NCBI RefSeq assembly: GCF_017352135.1
Contig: NZ_CP071454.1
Location: 2,691,001-2,755,000 of the forward strand
Length of the DNA stretch: 64,000 nucleotides
Reading direction: 5' to 3'
Source: Rhizobium lentis
Lineage (GTDB): Bacteria; Pseudomonadota; Alphaproteobacteria; Rhizobiales; Rhizobiaceae
The position numbers and the translations under genes are program-made. Numbering within the stretch: position 1 is the stretch's first letter; every line of letters begins with the position of its first letter. The notes below the pieces were generated by a model that was not told the origin of the DNA, made no database searches, and saw only the letters and a program-made list of their open reading frames with translations. Below, one piece after another: positions 17,920 to 27,871 of the stretch.

Positions 17920-19818
17920 ATGTCCGAAGTGAGCCACCCGCCCGAACGCCATATGACGCCGCGCAAGCTGTTCTATCTCGGGCTCGGTTCCGTCGGTGTC
18001 GTCTACGGCGATATCGGCACGAGCCCGCTCTACGCTTTTCGCGAGGCGCTGAAGCCCGTCGCCCATGACGGCGTCACCCGTTTCGAGATCATCAGCCTGA
18101 TCTCGCTGATGATCTGGGCGCTGACCATCATCGTCACCATCAAATACGTTCTCTTCCTGCTGCGCGCCGATAACGACGGGGAGGGTGGGACGCTGTCGCT
18201 GCTCGCCCTGCTGATGAAGACCGCCAACGGTCACACCGCCCTGCTGATGCTGCTTGGGCTGATGGGCGCCGCTCTGTTCCTCGGCGATGCGATGATCACG
18301 CCGGCCCTTTCCGTGCTGTCGGCCGTCGAGGGGCTGAAGCTCGTCACCCCCAGCCTTGCGGAATATATCGTGCCGATCTCGGTGGTGATCCTGGCGCTGC
18401 TCTTCGTCGTGCAGTCGCGCGGCACCGGCGCCGTTGCGAAGTTCTTCGGTCCGATCACCGCCGTCTGGTTCCTTGTCATGGCCGCCGCCGGCATCTCCCA
18501 CATTTCGGACGATTTCGGCATCCTCGCCGCCTTCAATCCCTATTATGCCGTCAGCTTCCTGCTGCATGAGGGCTTTTACGGCGTCGTCGTGCTCGGTGCC
18601 GTCTTCCTGACGGTGACCGGCGCCGAGGCGCTTTACGCCGACCTCGGCCATTTCGGCCGCCGTCCGATCCAGTGGGCCTGGTTCCTGCTGGTCTTTCCGG
18701 CGCTGACGCTGAATTATCTCGGGCAGGGTGCGCTCGTTCTCGGTAATCCGATGACGATGTCCGACCCCTTCTATCTGATGTATCCGCAATGGGCGCTGCT
18801 GCCGGTCGTCATCCTTGCGACCGCCGCGACGATCATCGCCAGCCAGGCCGTCATAACCGGCGCCTTTTCGCTGGTGCGCCAAGGCATCAACCTCGGCTTC
18901 CTGCCACGCATGGAAATCCTCTTCACCTCCGAAACCAATACGGGACAGATCTTCGTGCCCTCGGTCAACGCCGTGCTGTTCTTCGGCGTCATCTTCCTGG
19001 TGCTGAGCTTTAAGACCTCGGACGCGTTGGCGACCGCCTATGGCATCTCGGTTACTGGCGCCATGGTCGTCACGTCGATCATGGCCTTTGAATTTGTCCG
19101 CGCCCGCTGGAACTGGTCGCTGCCAGTCGCCATCATGGCGCTCGCGCCGCTCGTCGTGCTCGAAATGATCTTCCTCGGCGCCAACCTTTTGAAGATCCAC
19201 GACGGCGGTTATATCCCGATCCTGATTGCCACCGCCTTCACCGTCGTCATGTGGACCTGGCGCCGCGGCACTGCGATCCTGATGGAAAAGACCCGCCACA
19301 CCGATATTCCTCTTGCCTCCTTCGTCAGTTCCATCGAGCGCAAGAGCGAGCATTCGCCGGCGCAGGTTCCGGGCACGGCGATCTTCCTGACCAGCGATCC
19401 GGAATCGGCCCCCGCCGCGCTGCTGCACAATCTCAAGCACAACCACGTGCTGCACGACCGCAACGTCATCCTGACGATCCGCACGGTCAACAAGCCGCGT
19501 GTGCCGAGCCACGACCGCTACAAGGTCGAGCAGATCTCCGAGCGGTTCTCCCGGGTCGAGCTGCTATTCGGCTTCATGGAATCGCAGAACGTCTCGCAGG
19601 CCCTGGCGACCTTGCGCAAGACAGGCCTGAAGTTCGACATCATGTCGACCTCATTCTATCTCGGCCGCCGCAAGCTGGTGCCGGATGCGAAGTCGGGTAT
19701 GCCCTATTGGCAGGACCGGCTCTACATCGCGCTTGCCAACGCCGCCGCCAATCCCTCGGATTACTTCCGCCTGCCGGCCAACCGCGTGGTCGAGCTGGGA
19801 TCGCACGTTATCATTTAA
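17920..19818 (+). CDS. kup: Kup-type low-affinity potassium transporter
   Basis: 632 residues. The Kup signature [12 protein letters not shown] is at 28-39, followed by about twelve membrane helices up to residue 460 (with [36 protein letters not shown] and GQGALVL), then a C-terminal cytoplasmic domain ending near LGSHVII. It imports K+ with protons through the inner membrane. It lies 18 bases behind corA on the same strand. Length and motifs match the family; substrate assignment is firm, regulation unknown. Confidence 0.96.
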   Translation: MSEVSHPPERHMTPRKLFYLGLGSVGVVYGDIGTSPLYAFREALKPVAHDGVTRFEIISLISLMIWALTIIVTIKYVLFLLRADNDGEGGTLSLLALLMKTANGHTALLMLLGLMGAALFLGDAMITPALSVLSAVEGLKLVTPSLAEYIVPISVVILALLFVVQSRGTGAVAKFFGPITAVWFLVMAAAGISHISDDFGILAAFNPYYAVSFLLHEGFYGVVVLGAVFLTVTGAEALYADLGHFGRRPIQWAWFLLVFPALTLNYLGQGALVLGNPMTMSDPFYLMYPQWALLPVVILATAATIIASQAVITGAFSLVRQGINLGFLPRMEILFTSETNTGQIFVPSVNAVLFFGVIFLVLSFKTSDALATAYGISVTGAMVVTSIMAFEFVRARWNWSLPVAIMALAPLVVLEMIFLGANLLKIHDGGYIPILIATAFTVVMWTWRRGTAILMEKTRHTDIPLASFVSSIERKSEHSPAQVPGTAIFLTSDPESAPAALLHNLKHNHVLHDRNVILTIRTVNKPRVPSHDRYKVEQISERFSRVELLFGFMESQNVSQALATLRKTGLKFDIMSTSFYLGRRKLVPDAKSGMPYWQDRLYIALANAAANPSDYFRLPANRVVELGSHVII

Positions 19819-19845
19819 TTGGGCAAAGACCCCGCCGCAAATCCT

Positions 19846-19870
19846 TCCCCACAAGGGGAGGGGCTTAACC
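19846..19870. repeat. Short REP-like hairpin after kup
   Basis: CCTTCCCC-ACAA-GGGGAGGGG forms a stem about 30 bases past the kup stop. It resembles the core of the REP-like repeats at 36 and 49 kb and may also help end transcription; it has no T run. Confidence 0.45.
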
Positions 19871-20094
19871 TGTTGCTCCGACGCTTTCCATTTCACCGTT
19901 TCATCCGCAGAAAGGCTGATGTTTGTGGCGGGCGGATGCTGCGAGTTAGTCCCGCCGGTTGTGGGGAGTCTTTCGCAAGGCTGCAAACAACCTCACCTCG
20001 CGAAATATCTCCTCATTAGAATATCCAAAAATTCTCATGGTCACTTTCCGGCACAGGCTGTTAACCAGACATCAAGGTTAATGCGGGATTTTCG

Positions 20095-21306
20095 ATGGAA
20101 TGTTCCCGCGTTCCATGCCCGGAGTTCGTGTTGCGTCGAAAGAGCCCTTCCCGTAGCAAGCTGCGTCTTTTTCCCGAGAACTGGGTATCGCCGGTCGTCT
20201 TCGGCGCCGCCGCCTGGCTGATCTTCCCGAGCGTTGCGTCTCACGCCGATCTCGCCACCATGCTCACCGGCCTCGATCGTGAGGGCGGGAGCTGGCGCAT
20301 GGTGTTGACCAATTCCCCGGCCGGCTCCATCCATCAGGCCGAACTCACCTTCGCCCAGCCGATGGTGACGGGTTCTGTTTCCGCCGGTGCCGGCATGGTG
20401 CTGCCGGATGGCCGCAAGGTCGCCTTCACCGCGAAAGACAAGGGGCATCAGGGCACGCCGGACGAGGACCGCGTCAACCGCTCCCTGAAGAAGGGCCGCG
20501 TCGTCGCGGTCGAGAGAATGCTGCCGCCGAAGGATTTTTCGGCCGGGTCCATCCTCGAGCGCACGAAGATGCTCTTCACGCCGAACTTCGATCTCAAGGA
20601 CAGGTCGGCCTTCGTCAAGCCGAAGATCCAGGGCAAGGAAATCGAGATCGCCACCTCTTTCTATAGGAAGCAGCCGGTGATGCCGGTTGCGGGCGTGCCG
20701 ACATTGCTTGCAGGCCTCGTCACCAGCAACAAGGCCGATGTGCTGGCCACCGCCTATGCGCCCGCCGCGCCGGACTATGCCCGCCAGTCGCCCTTCGATT
20801 CGATCCTGACTGAGCCGGACAGCGGCCGCTTCGTCCCGGAGATCGGCCCGCGCGACCATGCCTGGGCTGCCAGCGTGCTGGCGCCGAGCGTCTTTTCCGC
20901 GCGCGAACAGCAGTGCCTTGCCTCGGGCATCTATTTCGAGGCGCGCGGGGAATCGGTGAAGGGCCAGGCGGCCGTCGCGCAGGTTATCCTCAACCGCGTC
21001 CGCAACCCCGCCTATCCCAAGACCATCTGCGGCGTCGTCTATCAGAACGAGGATTGGCGCAATCGCTGCCAGTTTTCCTTCGCCTGCGACGCCATCAAGG
21101 ATCGGGTGAACTCGGAATATCACTGGCGGGTCGCCCGCGACGTGGCGATGGCAGTGACAGCGGGCAGGATCTGGCTGCCGCAGGTGGGCTCGGCGACGCA
21201 CTACCACGCCGTCTATGTCCGCCCGAATTGGGCAAAGACCATGGAAAAGGTCGGCCGCATCGGTCTTCATGTTTTCTATCGCACCTATGGCGGCGGCTGG
21301 AGCTGA
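20095..21306 (+). CDS. SleB-type cell wall hydrolase
   Basis: 403 residues if started at the ATG at 20095; a GTG 11 codons later, directly after GGAG, is an alternative. A basic N-terminus and a hydrophobic segment (about 31-50, WVSPVVFGAAAWLIFPSVAS) give export or an anchor. The middle has no recognised fold. The C-terminal hydrolase-2 domain (271-400) shows QQCLASGIYFEARGES with catalytic Glu282, VILNRV, CQFSFACD and THYHAVYVRPNWA, as in SleB/CwlJ. It should cut peptidoglycan in the periplasm. It stands alone upstream of the atp promoter. Confidence 0.9.
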   Translation: MECSRVPCPEFVLRRKSPSRSKLRLFPENWVSPVVFGAAAWLIFPSVASHADLATMLTGLDREGGSWRMVLTNSPAGSIHQAELTFAQPMVTGSVSAGAGMVLPDGRKVAFTAKDKGHQGTPDEDRVNRSLKKGRVVAVERMLPPKDFSAGSILERTKMLFTPNFDLKDRSAFVKPKIQGKEIEIATSFYRKQPVMPVAGVPTLLAGLVTSNKADVLATAYAPAAPDYARQSPFDSILTEPDSGRFVPEIGPRDHAWAASVLAPSVFSAREQQCLASGIYFEARGESVKGQAAVAQVILNRVRNPAYPKTICGVVYQNEDWRNRCQFSFACDAIKDRVNSEYHWRVARDVAMAVTAGRIWLPQVGSATHYHAVYVRPNWAKTMEKVGRIGLHVFYRTYGGGWS

Positions 21307-21446
21307 GAGAAACCGTGCGAGCCCAGGCCGATTTTCCGCCGGGAAAAGCGGATTCTTTCCATCGATTTTGCGCGATCGGCTGAAAATCAATCTATCTGAT
21401 TGATTTAACACATTTATTTTCTGGCTGGACAGAAACTGCCCATGCC

Positions 21447-21475
21447 TTGACTATACCAATCCCTAAAACTATGTT
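21447..21475 (+). promoter_or_regulatory. Sigma-70-type promoter of the atp Fo operon
   Basis: TTGACT at 21447-21452, 17-base spacer, TATGTT at 21470-21475. It lies about 105 bases upstream of atpI with no other good candidate in the 273-base gap. Confidence 0.65.
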
Positions 21476-21579
21476 GCGCGCGACTTCAGAACGGGCCGGA
21501 AGGTTCTCAACCGCCGCGTCCGTGGTCCGAATGACCGGGGTAGCGGGAGTGCGGGCGACGGGCAGGCGAGGAGAGATCC

Positions 21580-21918
21580 ATGGCGGACAACCGCGAGGAA
21601 AGTCTTGAGAAGCGCCGTGCGCAGCTGGGAGCGGAACTCGCCACCAAGCGCGCTGAGGCGGGAGTGGAACGCGCAAGCGAGGCCCAAGCCGAGGTAAGCC
21701 GCAAAGGTTATGCCCAGGCCATGAAGCTTTCCAGCGAGTTCATTGCCGCAATCATCGTCGGTGCTGTCCTTGGCTACGTCCTCGACCGTTTTGTTGGCAC
21801 GGCGCCTTGGGGGTTGATTGTTCTTCTGCTTCTCGGATTCTGTGCCGGCGTTCTGAACGTGTTGCGTTCGGCGGGGGTGGTTGCCCATCCCCTCGGCGAC
21901 AAGGACGACAAGAAATAA
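21580..21918 (+). CDS. atpI: ATP synthase protein I
   Basis: 112 residues after the ribosome-binding site GAGGAGAG. A charged, probably helical N-terminus (1-45) precedes two membrane helices (about 52-68 and 76-95; FIAAIIVGAVLGYVLDRFVG and WGLIVLLLLGFCAGVLNVLR). AtpI helps assemble the c-ring. It opens the Fo operon atpI-atpB-atpE-atpF'-atpF; in alphaproteobacteria the F1 genes form a separate operon, and none is in the window. Confidence 0.94.
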   Translation: MADNREESLEKRRAQLGAELATKRAEAGVERASEAQAEVSRKGYAQAMKLSSEFIAAIIVGAVLGYVLDRFVGTAPWGLIVLLLLGFCAGVLNVLRSAGVVAHPLGDKDDKK

Positions 21919-21980
21919 GGACCGGTCCCGGTCCAGTGCAATGACCCCGCGTCCTGCGGGCCAAAGAGAGAGAACAAGCG

Positions 21981-22733
21981 GTGTCCAACGATCCGACTCA
22001 TCAGTTCCAGATCTTCAAGATTGTGCCGATCGAAATCGGCGGGATTGATTTCTCGTTCACCAATGCATCGCTCTTCATGGCCGCTTCGGCTGCCGCTGCC
22101 GTAGGCTTCCTCTATTTCGCGACCTCGAACCGCGCCATCGTGCCGGGCCGCTCGCAGTCGGTTGCGGAAATGTCCTATGAATTCATCGCCAACATGCTGA
22201 AGGAAGGCGCGGGCAAGCAGGGAATGAAATTCTTCCCGCTGGTCTTCTCACTCTTCATGTTCGTGCTGACGGCGAACCTGCTCGGCATGTTCCCGTATTT
22301 CTTCACGGTTACCAGCCAGATCATCGTCACCTTCGCGCTGGCGATCCTCGTTATCGGCACGGTTCTCGTCTACGGTTTCTACAAGCACGGCTTCCACTTC
22401 CTGAATGTCTTCGTTCCCTCGGGCGTGCCGGGCGTTCTGCTGCCGCTTGTTGTCGCGATCGAAGTCATCTCCTTCCTGTCCCGTCCGATTTCGCTCTCCG
22501 TTCGTCTTTTCGCCAACATGCTCGCCGGTCACATCACGCTGAAGGTGTTCGCAGGCTTCGTCGCCTCGCTTGGAGCCCTCGGTGCAGTCGGTGTCGGCGG
22601 CGCCGTTCTTCCCCTCATCATGACCGTCGCCCTGACCGGTCTCGAGTTCCTCGTCGCCTTCCTTCAGGCTTACGTCTTCGCGGTGCTGACTTGCATGTAC
22701 CTCAACGACGCAATCCATCCGGGCGGGCACTAA
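21981..22733 (+). CDS. atpB: ATP synthase subunit a
   Basis: 250 residues from a GTG at 21981. Five to six membrane helices; the essential Arg is R175 in [12 protein letters not shown], and the last helix [21 protein letters not shown] carries the conserved Gln. Subunit a forms the two proton half-channels of Fo next to the c-ring. The N-terminal [22 protein letters not shown] is typical of rhizobial AtpB. It lies 62 bases behind atpI. Confidence 0.97.
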   Translation: MSNDPTHQFQIFKIVPIEIGGIDFSFTNASLFMAASAAAAVGFLYFATSNRAIVPGRSQSVAEMSYEFIANMLKEGAGKQGMKFFPLVFSLFMFVLTANLLGMFPYFFTVTSQIIVTFALAILVIGTVLVYGFYKHGFHFLNVFVPSGVPGVLLPLVVAIEVISFLSRPISLSVRLFANMLAGHITLKVFAGFVASLGALGAVGVGGAVLPLIMTVALTGLEFLVAFLQAYVFAVLTCMYLNDAIHPGGH

Positions 22734-22801
22734 GGATAACGACAACGACGTCTCCAGGGCGTCAGTCATTCGCCGCAACAACCATTTCAAAGGAGTTCAA
22801 C

Positions 22802-23029
22802 ATGGAAGCGGAAGCAGCAAAGTTCATCGGTGCAGGCCTGGCTTGCTTTGGTATGGCCGGTACGGCTCTCGGCCTCGGCAATATCTTCGGCAGCTACCTC
22901 TCCGGCGCTCTGCGCAATCCGTCTGCCGCCGACAGCCAGTTCGGCCGTCTGGTATTCGGCTTCGCCGTTACGGAAGCTCTGGGCATCTTCTCGCTGCTCG
23001 TCGCTCTCCTCCTCCTCTTCGCCGTCTGA
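22802..23029 (+). CDS. atpE: ATP synthase subunit c
   Basis: 75 residues from the ATG at 22802, after AAAGGAG. Two helices form a hairpin: helix 1 with the Gly-rich [21 protein letters not shown], the polar loop RNPSA (38-42), and helix 2 with proton-binding Glu58 in [18 protein letters not shown]. It forms the rotating ring of Fo in the inner membrane. The short length and Glu at the ion site mark a proton-type c subunit. Confidence 0.97.
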   Translation: MEAEAAKFIGAGLACFGMAGTALGLGNIFGSYLSGALRNPSAADSQFGRLVFGFAVTEALGIFSLLVALLLLFAV

Positions 23030-23107
23030 TATCGGCGAATAGATGGATCACGGCCTGCTGAGCGCATGCCGTGATCCTTTGCATTTGCAGTCCACCTGGA
23101 GGTGAGC

Positions 23108-23731
23108 ATGTTTTTTGTGACCCCGGCTTACGCTGAAGAAGCACCGGCGGCAGCGACTGGCACGGATGCGCATGCCGCTCCGGCCGCAGGCGAGGTCCAT
23201 ACCGAGACCGGCGTTGCCGAAGGCGAGCACGCCCGCGGCCCGTTCCCGCCCTTCGATTCGACGACCTACGCGTCCCAGCTGCTCTGGCTGGTGATCACGT
23301 TCGGCGTCTTTTACCTCCTTATGCAAAAGGTCATCGCGCCGCGCATCGGGGCCATCCTCGACCAGCGCCACACGCGCATCTCCCAGGATCTGGAAGAAGC
23401 AGGCCGCCTGAAGGCTGAAGCCGACGCCGCCGTCGAGACCTATGAAGGCGAACTGGCCGCTGCCCGCGCCAAGTCGCATGCGATCGGCTCCGCCGCGCGC
23501 GATGCCGCCAAGGCCAAGGCTGAAGTGGATCGCCGCGCCGTTGAGGCCAGCCTGTCGGAAAAGATAAAGGCTGCCGAAGCCCGTATTGCCGATATCAAGG
23601 CGAAGGCTTTCGCCGATGTCGGCACCATTGCCGAGGAAACGGCGGCCGCCGTTGTCGAACAGCTGATCGGCGGTACCGCTGCTCAGGCAGACGTCGCCGC
23701 CGCCGTCGCGGCCGCCAAGAAGGAGGCTTGA
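23108..23731 (+). CDS. atpF': ATP synthase subunit b'
   Basis: 207 residues from the ATG at 23108, placed 5 bases after GGAGG; an in-frame GTG two codons earlier overlaps that site. An unusual acidic Ala/Glu-rich N-terminal extension (about 45 residues) precedes the single membrane helix ([19 protein letters not shown], about 55-73) and a long coiled coil rich in Ala, Lys and Glu to the end. Together with atpF it forms a b-b' heterodimeric stator, typical of photosynthetic bacteria and alphaproteobacteria. Confidence 0.94.
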   Translation: MFFVTPAYAEEAPAAATGTDAHAAPAAGEVHTETGVAEGEHARGPFPPFDSTTYASQLLWLVITFGVFYLLMQKVIAPRIGAILDQRHTRISQDLEEAGRLKAEADAAVETYEGELAAARAKSHAIGSAARDAAKAKAEVDRRAVEASLSEKIKAAEARIADIKAKAFADVGTIAEETAAAVVEQLIGGTAAQADVAAAVAAAKKEA

Positions 23732-23734
23732 TCG

Positions 23735-24226
23735 ATGGAATTTCATTTCGACGCGACTTTCTTCGCCTTTGTCGGCCTCATCCTTTTCCTGGCGCTGGTC
23801 GTCTATCTGAAGGTTCCGGGCATGATGGCGCGCTCGCTCGACGACCGCGCCGACCAGATCCGCAATGAACTGGCCGAAGCCAAGCGCCTGCGCGAGGAGG
23901 CCCAGCACCTGCTCGCCGAGTACCAGCGCAAGCGCAAGGAAGCGGAAGCCGAGGCGGCCCATATCGTTGCCGCCGCCGAGCGCGAAGCCGAGATGCTGAC
24001 CGCCGAGGCGAAGAAGAAGACGGAAGAATTCGTCGCCAACCGCACGGCGCTTTCCGAGCAGAAGATCAAGCAGGCCGAGGCTGATGCGATGAAGGCGGTG
24101 CGTTCCGCCGCAGTCGACCTAGCGATCGCGGCCGCAGAAACGGTGCTCGCCAAGAAGGCGGACGGCAAGGTCCAGTCCGAACTCTTCGGCAACGCCGTCG
24201 GCCAGGTCAAGACGCGGCTCAACTGA
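23735..24226 (+). CDS. atpF: ATP synthase subunit b
   Basis: 163 residues, starting 3 bases after the b' stop. A short periplasmic N-terminus, one membrane helix (ATFFAFVGLILFLALVVYL, 7-25) and a continuous charged coiled coil (30-150) with LDDRADQIRNELAEAKRLRE make up the protein. It is the second half of the peripheral stalk that holds F1 against rotation. It is the last gene of the operon; a strong terminator follows after 25 bases. Confidence 0.96.
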   Translation: MEFHFDATFFAFVGLILFLALVVYLKVPGMMARSLDDRADQIRNELAEAKRLREEAQHLLAEYQRKRKEAEAEAAHIVAAAEREAEMLTAEAKKKTEEFVANRTALSEQKIKQAEADAMKAVRSAAVDLAIAAAETVLAKKADGKVQSELFGNAVGQVKTRLN

Positions 24227-24251
24227 GGCGTTTTCGAAAAGATTGGGACTG

Positions 24252-24281
24252 AAGGCCGGGCATGTCCCGGCCTTTTGTTTT
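24252..24281 (+). terminator. Intrinsic terminator of the atp operon
   Basis: Nine-bp stem AAGGCCGGG (24252-24260) / CCCGGCCTT (24266-24274), loop CATGT, followed by TTGTTTT. Confidence 0.92.
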
Positions 24282-24517
24282 GCGGCAAAGCTCGTTTTTA
24301 CGCAGCCTCTAACTCAAACTCCGGAACGGCTGAAAACGAGGCGCGGCGCTGCCACTTGTCTCTTCTCCCCGGTGGGGCGAAGAGGGAGCAGACCGCGCCG
24401 ACCTCCCTAACCTTGCCGTCGCGTTCGACATGTCCTCGCTCTCCGTTTACGGGGCCAAGGCATGGCAAAGAAGAATTCGTCGACAATGCCCGCAGTCTGA
24501 AGATCGGGCCTTTTGAT
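24282..24517. other. Intergenic gap with a REP-like fragment
   Basis: No gene seen. CTCTTCTCCCC-GGT-GGGGCGAAGAG near 24360-24384 is a degenerate copy of the REP-like repeat family found at 36 and 49 kb. Confidence 0.5.
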
Positions 24518-25207
24518 CTAGTCCGAGATCAGTTCATCCATCTCAGGACCGTCCCCATCCTTGCGCAAGGGTCGAAAACTCATCCGATGCAGCGAGCAGG
24601 GACCGTGCTTCTCGATGCCGGCGCGGTGCTGTGCCGTGCCGTACCCGACATGTGCGGCAAAGCCGTAATCCGGAAATACGGTGTGCGCCCGCGCCATCAT
24701 CCGGTCGCGGGTCACTTTGGCCACGATCGAGGCGGCGGCGATCGAGACCGAGCGGGCATCGCCCTTGACTACGGCCTGTCCGGGGCAATCGAGGCCGGGC
24801 GGCACGTCGAGCCCATCCGTCAGCACATAGCTTGCGGGAACGGCGAGGCTGCAGATGGCGCGGCGCATGGCGTCGAGGCTCGCCTTGCGAATGTCAGTCT
24901 CGTCGATGCGTGTGGAGCTGGAGGAGGCGATGGAGACGGTCGCGGTCGCGAGAATTTGCGCGAACAGTTCCTCGCGTCGTTGCGCCGATAGCTGTTTGGA
25001 ATCGTTGAGGCCTTCCGGGATGCGCCGGGGATCGAGGATGACGGCGGCGGCCACGACAGGCCCGGCCAGCGGTCCGCGGCCTGCCTCGTCGGCGCCAGCG
25101 ACCGGCCAGTGGCCGGCCTTGCGGGCCTTCAGCTCGAGTTTGAAATCCGGCACGAGCGGGGCCGTGTCGAAAAGCAGGGGAGAATCGGGTGGCGTGCGAG
25201 GTTTCAT
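24518..25207 (-). CDS. rnhB: Ribonuclease HII
   Basis: 229 residues from the ATG at 25207; longer in-frame extensions upstream have no family support. Catalytic Asp40-Glu41 lie in [19 protein letters not shown], then [16 protein letters not shown], a TDGLD with the third acidic residue, and [23 protein letters not shown] and [13 protein letters not shown]. The enzyme cuts the RNA strand of RNA-DNA hybrids and removes single ribonucleotides. About 20 extra residues at the N-terminus are usual in rhizobia. A degenerate extragenic repeat and the radical SAM gene lie upstream. Confidence 0.96.
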   Translation of the reverse strand: MKPRTPPDSPLLFDTAPLVPDFKLELKARKAGHWPVAGADEAGRGPLAGPVVAAAVILDPRRIPEGLNDSKQLSAQRREELFAQILATATVSIASSSSTRIDETDIRKASLDAMRRAICSLAVPASYVLTDGLDVPPGLDCPGQAVVKGDARSVSIAAASIVAKVTRDRMMARAHTVFPDYGFAAHVGYGTAQHRAGIEKHGPCSLHRMSFRPLRKDGDGPEMDELISD

Positions 25208-25373
25208 GCGGCTGAACCTCGCACGCCAACCCGATTTCCCGCAAGTCCCCGGATCAGGGCGGCGGCCGGGGACGGTCCGGCGGATGGTGGCGGTCAGGGC
25301 CATCCGCGGGAATTGCGCTCGGGGCTCGAAAACAGGGCGGTTTTTCTGAGCAGCCGATGCGCAAAGCTCGAAG

Positions 25374-25437
25374 CAATTCCAAGAAAGTGTGAAGTGATTT
25401 TCCCAGGCAAAGCGCGAAGCGGTTTTGCCTGAATTAC
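25374..25437. repeat. Degenerate copy of the CAATTCC-type extragenic repeat
   Basis: CAATTCC at 25374, a diverged middle with AAGCGGTTTT and a TGAATTA end. Related to the tandem array at 8539-8689 but longer because of an inserted GATTTTCCCAGGCAAAGCGC-like segment. Sits between the radical SAM gene and rnhB. Confidence 0.6.
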
Positions 25438-25451
25438 GCAAACACAAAAGG

Positions 25452-26609
25452 CTAGAGCAACGACAGCTGCACGCCGCTGCCATCGGGCGGCACGAACAGA
25501 TCGTCGCGCAACGGCACGCTGCGGCGCGTCAGCTCGAAGCGCCTGGCCGCCATTTCGAAGCGGCGCGCGATCTGCCAGGCATAGGGGCCGGCGCCTTTCA
25601 TGCGCTTGCCGAATTCGGCATCGTAATCCTTGCCGCCGCGCATCGAGCGCACCAGCGACATCACATGCCGGTAGCGATCAGGATAATTCTGCAGCAGCCA
25701 GTCTCGGAAGAGCGCGCTGACTTCAAGAGGAAGCCTCAGGATGACGTAGCTCGCCTCGGCAGCACCGGCGGCCTTCGCCGATTCGAGGATGCGCTCCAAT
25801 TCGTGGTCGTTCAGCGCCGGGATCAGCGGGGCGGCCATCACAGCCGTCTGGATGCCTGCTTCGGCAAGCGTGTGGATCGTCTCCAGGCGCCGCGGCGGCG
25901 TGGCGGCGCGTGGTTCCATCGCTCGGGCAAGCTTGCGGTCGAGCGTCGTCACCGAGATGCCGACGCGCACCAGGTTTTTCCGCGCCATCTCCTGCAGGAT
26001 ATCGAGGTCACGCAGGATCATCGCTGATTTTGTGACGATCGATACCGGATGGTTCGCTTTGTTCAGGACCTCGAGGATGCCGCGCATGATGCGCCATTCC
26101 TTCTCGATCGGCTGGTAGGGGTCGGTATTGGTGCCGATCGCGATCACCCGTACCTTGTAGCCCGGCTTGGCGAGTTCCCGCTCCAGCAGCTTTGCCGCAT
26201 CGGGCTTGGCAAAGAGCTTTGTCTCGAAGTCCAGCCCGGCGGAGAGCCCCATATAGGCGTGGGTCGGCCGGGCGAAGCAATAGATGCAGCCGTGCTCGCA
26301 GCCGCGATAAGGATTGATCGAGCGATCGAAGGAAATGTCAGGTGATTCGTTTCGGGTGATGGCCGTGCGCGGTTTTTCGACCTGCACTTCCGTCCTGAAT
26401 GGCGGCAGCTCTTCCCATGTTTGCCAGCCGTCGTCGAAGGTCTCCCGCTGCAGCGCCTCGAACCGCCCCGTCGGGTTCAATCCCGCCCCACGCCCGCGGC
26501 GCCGATCGACCTCGACCCGCAGACCGGAGGAAACGATCATCGCATCGGCAATATCTGCCGTATTGGCAGGCGCGAACGCGGCCTGCCCTGCCAGGGACTG
26601 CTCTCTCAT
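25452..26609 (-). CDS. PA0069-family radical SAM protein
   Basis: 385 residues from the ATG at 26609, which has GGGAGA upstream; a GTG nine codons earlier is less likely. The 4Fe-4S motif is C104-x3-C108-x2-C111 in [19 protein letters not shown], the pattern of the PA0069/SplB-like group. Supporting pieces are [29 protein letters not shown] and [20 protein letters not shown]. These resemble spore photoproduct lyase-type folds but no activity is established. It diverges from a glycosyltransferase-like gene and stands alone. Confidence 0.93.
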   Translation of the reverse strand: MREQSLAGQAAFAPANTADIADAMIVSSGLRVEVDRRRGRGAGLNPTGRFEALQRETFDDGWQTWEELPPFRTEVQVEKPRTAITRNESPDISFDRSINPYRGCEHGCIYCFARPTHAYMGLSAGLDFETKLFAKPDAAKLLERELAKPGYKVRVIAIGTNTDPYQPIEKEWRIMRGILEVLNKANHPVSIVTKSAMILRDLDILQEMARKNLVRVGISVTTLDRKLARAMEPRAATPPRRLETIHTLAEAGIQTAVMAAPLIPALNDHELERILESAKAAGAAEASYVILRLPLEVSALFRDWLLQNYPDRYRHVMSLVRSMRGGKDYDAEFGKRMKGAGPYAWQIARRFEMAARRFELTRRSVPLRDDLFVPPDGSGVQLSLL

Positions 26610-26749
26610 CGGATTCTCCCGCGGCGGAAAAGCCACTGCCTCCGCCCGTCTTGATGATTAAATTCCTATCGACAAAATGAGAACAATGCAAGAACAAAAT
26701 GCGCGAAACGGCGCTGGCAAAAATTTGTGCGGCGCATTATAGATGATCA

Positions 26750-27265
26750 ATGTTGACGGTTGTTCTCGAATGCCAGGATCAGGAATCCGAGCTGGCGCAG
26801 ACTTTATCGGTATTGGTGGCAGGCGCGGTGGAAGGGCTGGTCAGCGATGTGATCGTGCTCGATCACGGCTCGCACGATGGCACCTCGCGGGTCGCCGATG
26901 CCGCCGGCTGCCGCTTCCATTCGCAATGGGATATCAAGGACATCGTCCGCTCGGCCCGCGGCGAATGGCTGCTCTTCGTCGAGCCGGGCGCCAGACCCCA
27001 GGCCGGCTGGATCGATGAGATCGCCGAATATATGGCGCTGAACAAGGCGCCGGCGCGCTTCACCGCTTCGCGCGGTTACCGGCGCCCGTTCTTTCAGCGC
27101 GTCGCTCGCACTCGGCCGCCGCTGGAACTGGGATTGCTGATGCCGAAGAACCAGGCGCTCGCGACCGTCAAGAGTGGCATGCGCCTTGCCGACTTCGTCA
27201 GGGGCCAGAAACCGCGCAAACTCGCAAGCGAGCTCATTCCCTCCTGGGTCACTCGCGCCCGCTAA
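26750..27265 (+). CDS. Glycosyltransferase family 2-like protein, probably lacking the DXD
   Basis: 171 residues from the ATG at 26750, with no clear ribosome-binding site. The N-terminal half follows the GT-A nucleotide-binding pattern (LTVVLECQDQESELAQTL, then VIVLDHGSHDGTSRVADAAG and SARGEWLLFVEPGARP). The position of the metal-binding DXD is EPG (78-80), and the protein ends after the first half of a usual GT2 domain. It may be a non-catalytic or divergent member. The basic C-terminus (RGQKPRKLASELIPSWVTRAR) could contact the membrane. Confidence 0.78.
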   Translation: MLTVVLECQDQESELAQTLSVLVAGAVEGLVSDVIVLDHGSHDGTSRVADAAGCRFHSQWDIKDIVRSARGEWLLFVEPGARPQAGWIDEIAEYMALNKAPARFTASRGYRRPFFQRVARTRPPLELGLLMPKNQALATVKSGMRLADFVRGQKPRKLASELIPSWVTRAR

Positions 27266-27327
27266 GCAGTTTCACTCGTGGTATCCCAAAGGCAGCCGTG
27301 GCATGCTTCGCCCCTGTCGTGCAAAGA

Positions 27328-27356
27328 TGGCACCCGATCGAATTTGGCGCTATAAT
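27328..27356 (+). promoter_or_regulatory. Promoter before the small secreted protein
   Basis: TGGCAC (27328-27333), 17-base spacer, perfect TATAAT (27351-27356). The transcript would have a leader of about 115 bases holding a CGAAGCG/CGCTTCG hairpin (27373-27389) before the strong ribosome-binding site at 27463-27470. Confidence 0.55.
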
Positions 27357-27476
27357 TCCCTTATGGCGCCGCCGAAGCGCCCCGCTTCGCTGGATGGCCA
27401 TGGAATGCCGTTAGACGGCAGAACAGGTCGGCAAACTCTCCTCTTCTGCCGGAAGCCCGGCGAAAGGAGGTGCGTC

Positions 27477-27833
27477 ATGGCACGCGGTGGGATTTACCGC
27501 GTGCGCTGTAGGATCTACGGCGGACGCAATATGATTTACGGTCTGCTGGCCGTCATATTGCCGACAGTGATGATCGCGCATCCGCATTCAGCAGCGTCGC
27601 AGACGATGCTCAGTTGCGCAGGCCGGTCCGACGTCATCAGTTTCCTCGACAGGAATTTCGGCGAAAAACTCACCGCGGTCGGGCTGGTCAACCAGAACTC
27701 CATTCTCGAGGTCTATGCCGCCAAAAGCGGAACCTGGACCCTCGTCGTCACGGATGTTCACGGCACAAGCTGCATTCTGCTGTCGGGTGACAGCTGGGAA
27801 ACGATGCCGGCTCTGCCGGGCATTGAAACATAG
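27477..27833 (+). CDS. Small exported protein of unknown function
   Basis: 118 residues from the ATG at 27477, chosen because AAAGGAGG lies 6 bases upstream, one of the best ribosome-binding sites in the window. A basic N-terminus (RGGIYRVRCRIYGGRN) precedes a hydrophobic signal-like segment (MIYGLLAVILPTVMIA) with likely cleavage near AAS before Gln. The mature part of about 75 residues has two Cys and alternating short strands (VGLVNQNSILEVYA, TWTLVVTDVHGTSCILL). I do not recognise a family with certainty; similar small secreted proteins occur in Rhizobiales. Confidence 0.72.
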   Translation: MARGGIYRVRCRIYGGRNMIYGLLAVILPTVMIAHPHSAASQTMLSCAGRSDVISFLDRNFGEKLTAVGLVNQNSILEVYAAKSGTWTLVVTDVHGTSCILLSGDSWETMPALPGIET

Positions 27834-27871
27834 CGCATGACCAAAGGGGATGTGAATGCGGGTCAGCCGGG

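Noticed and set aside
16612..19512. 966-codon open frame on the minus strand
   Set aside because: It lies opposite corA and kup, whose families are certain. Its composition is the Arg/Asp/His-rich pattern of antisense frames in high-GC genes.
27174..27476. N-terminal extension of the small secreted protein by 101 codons
   Set aside because: It overlaps the glycosyltransferase-like gene and bypasses the strong ribosome-binding site at 27463-27470.
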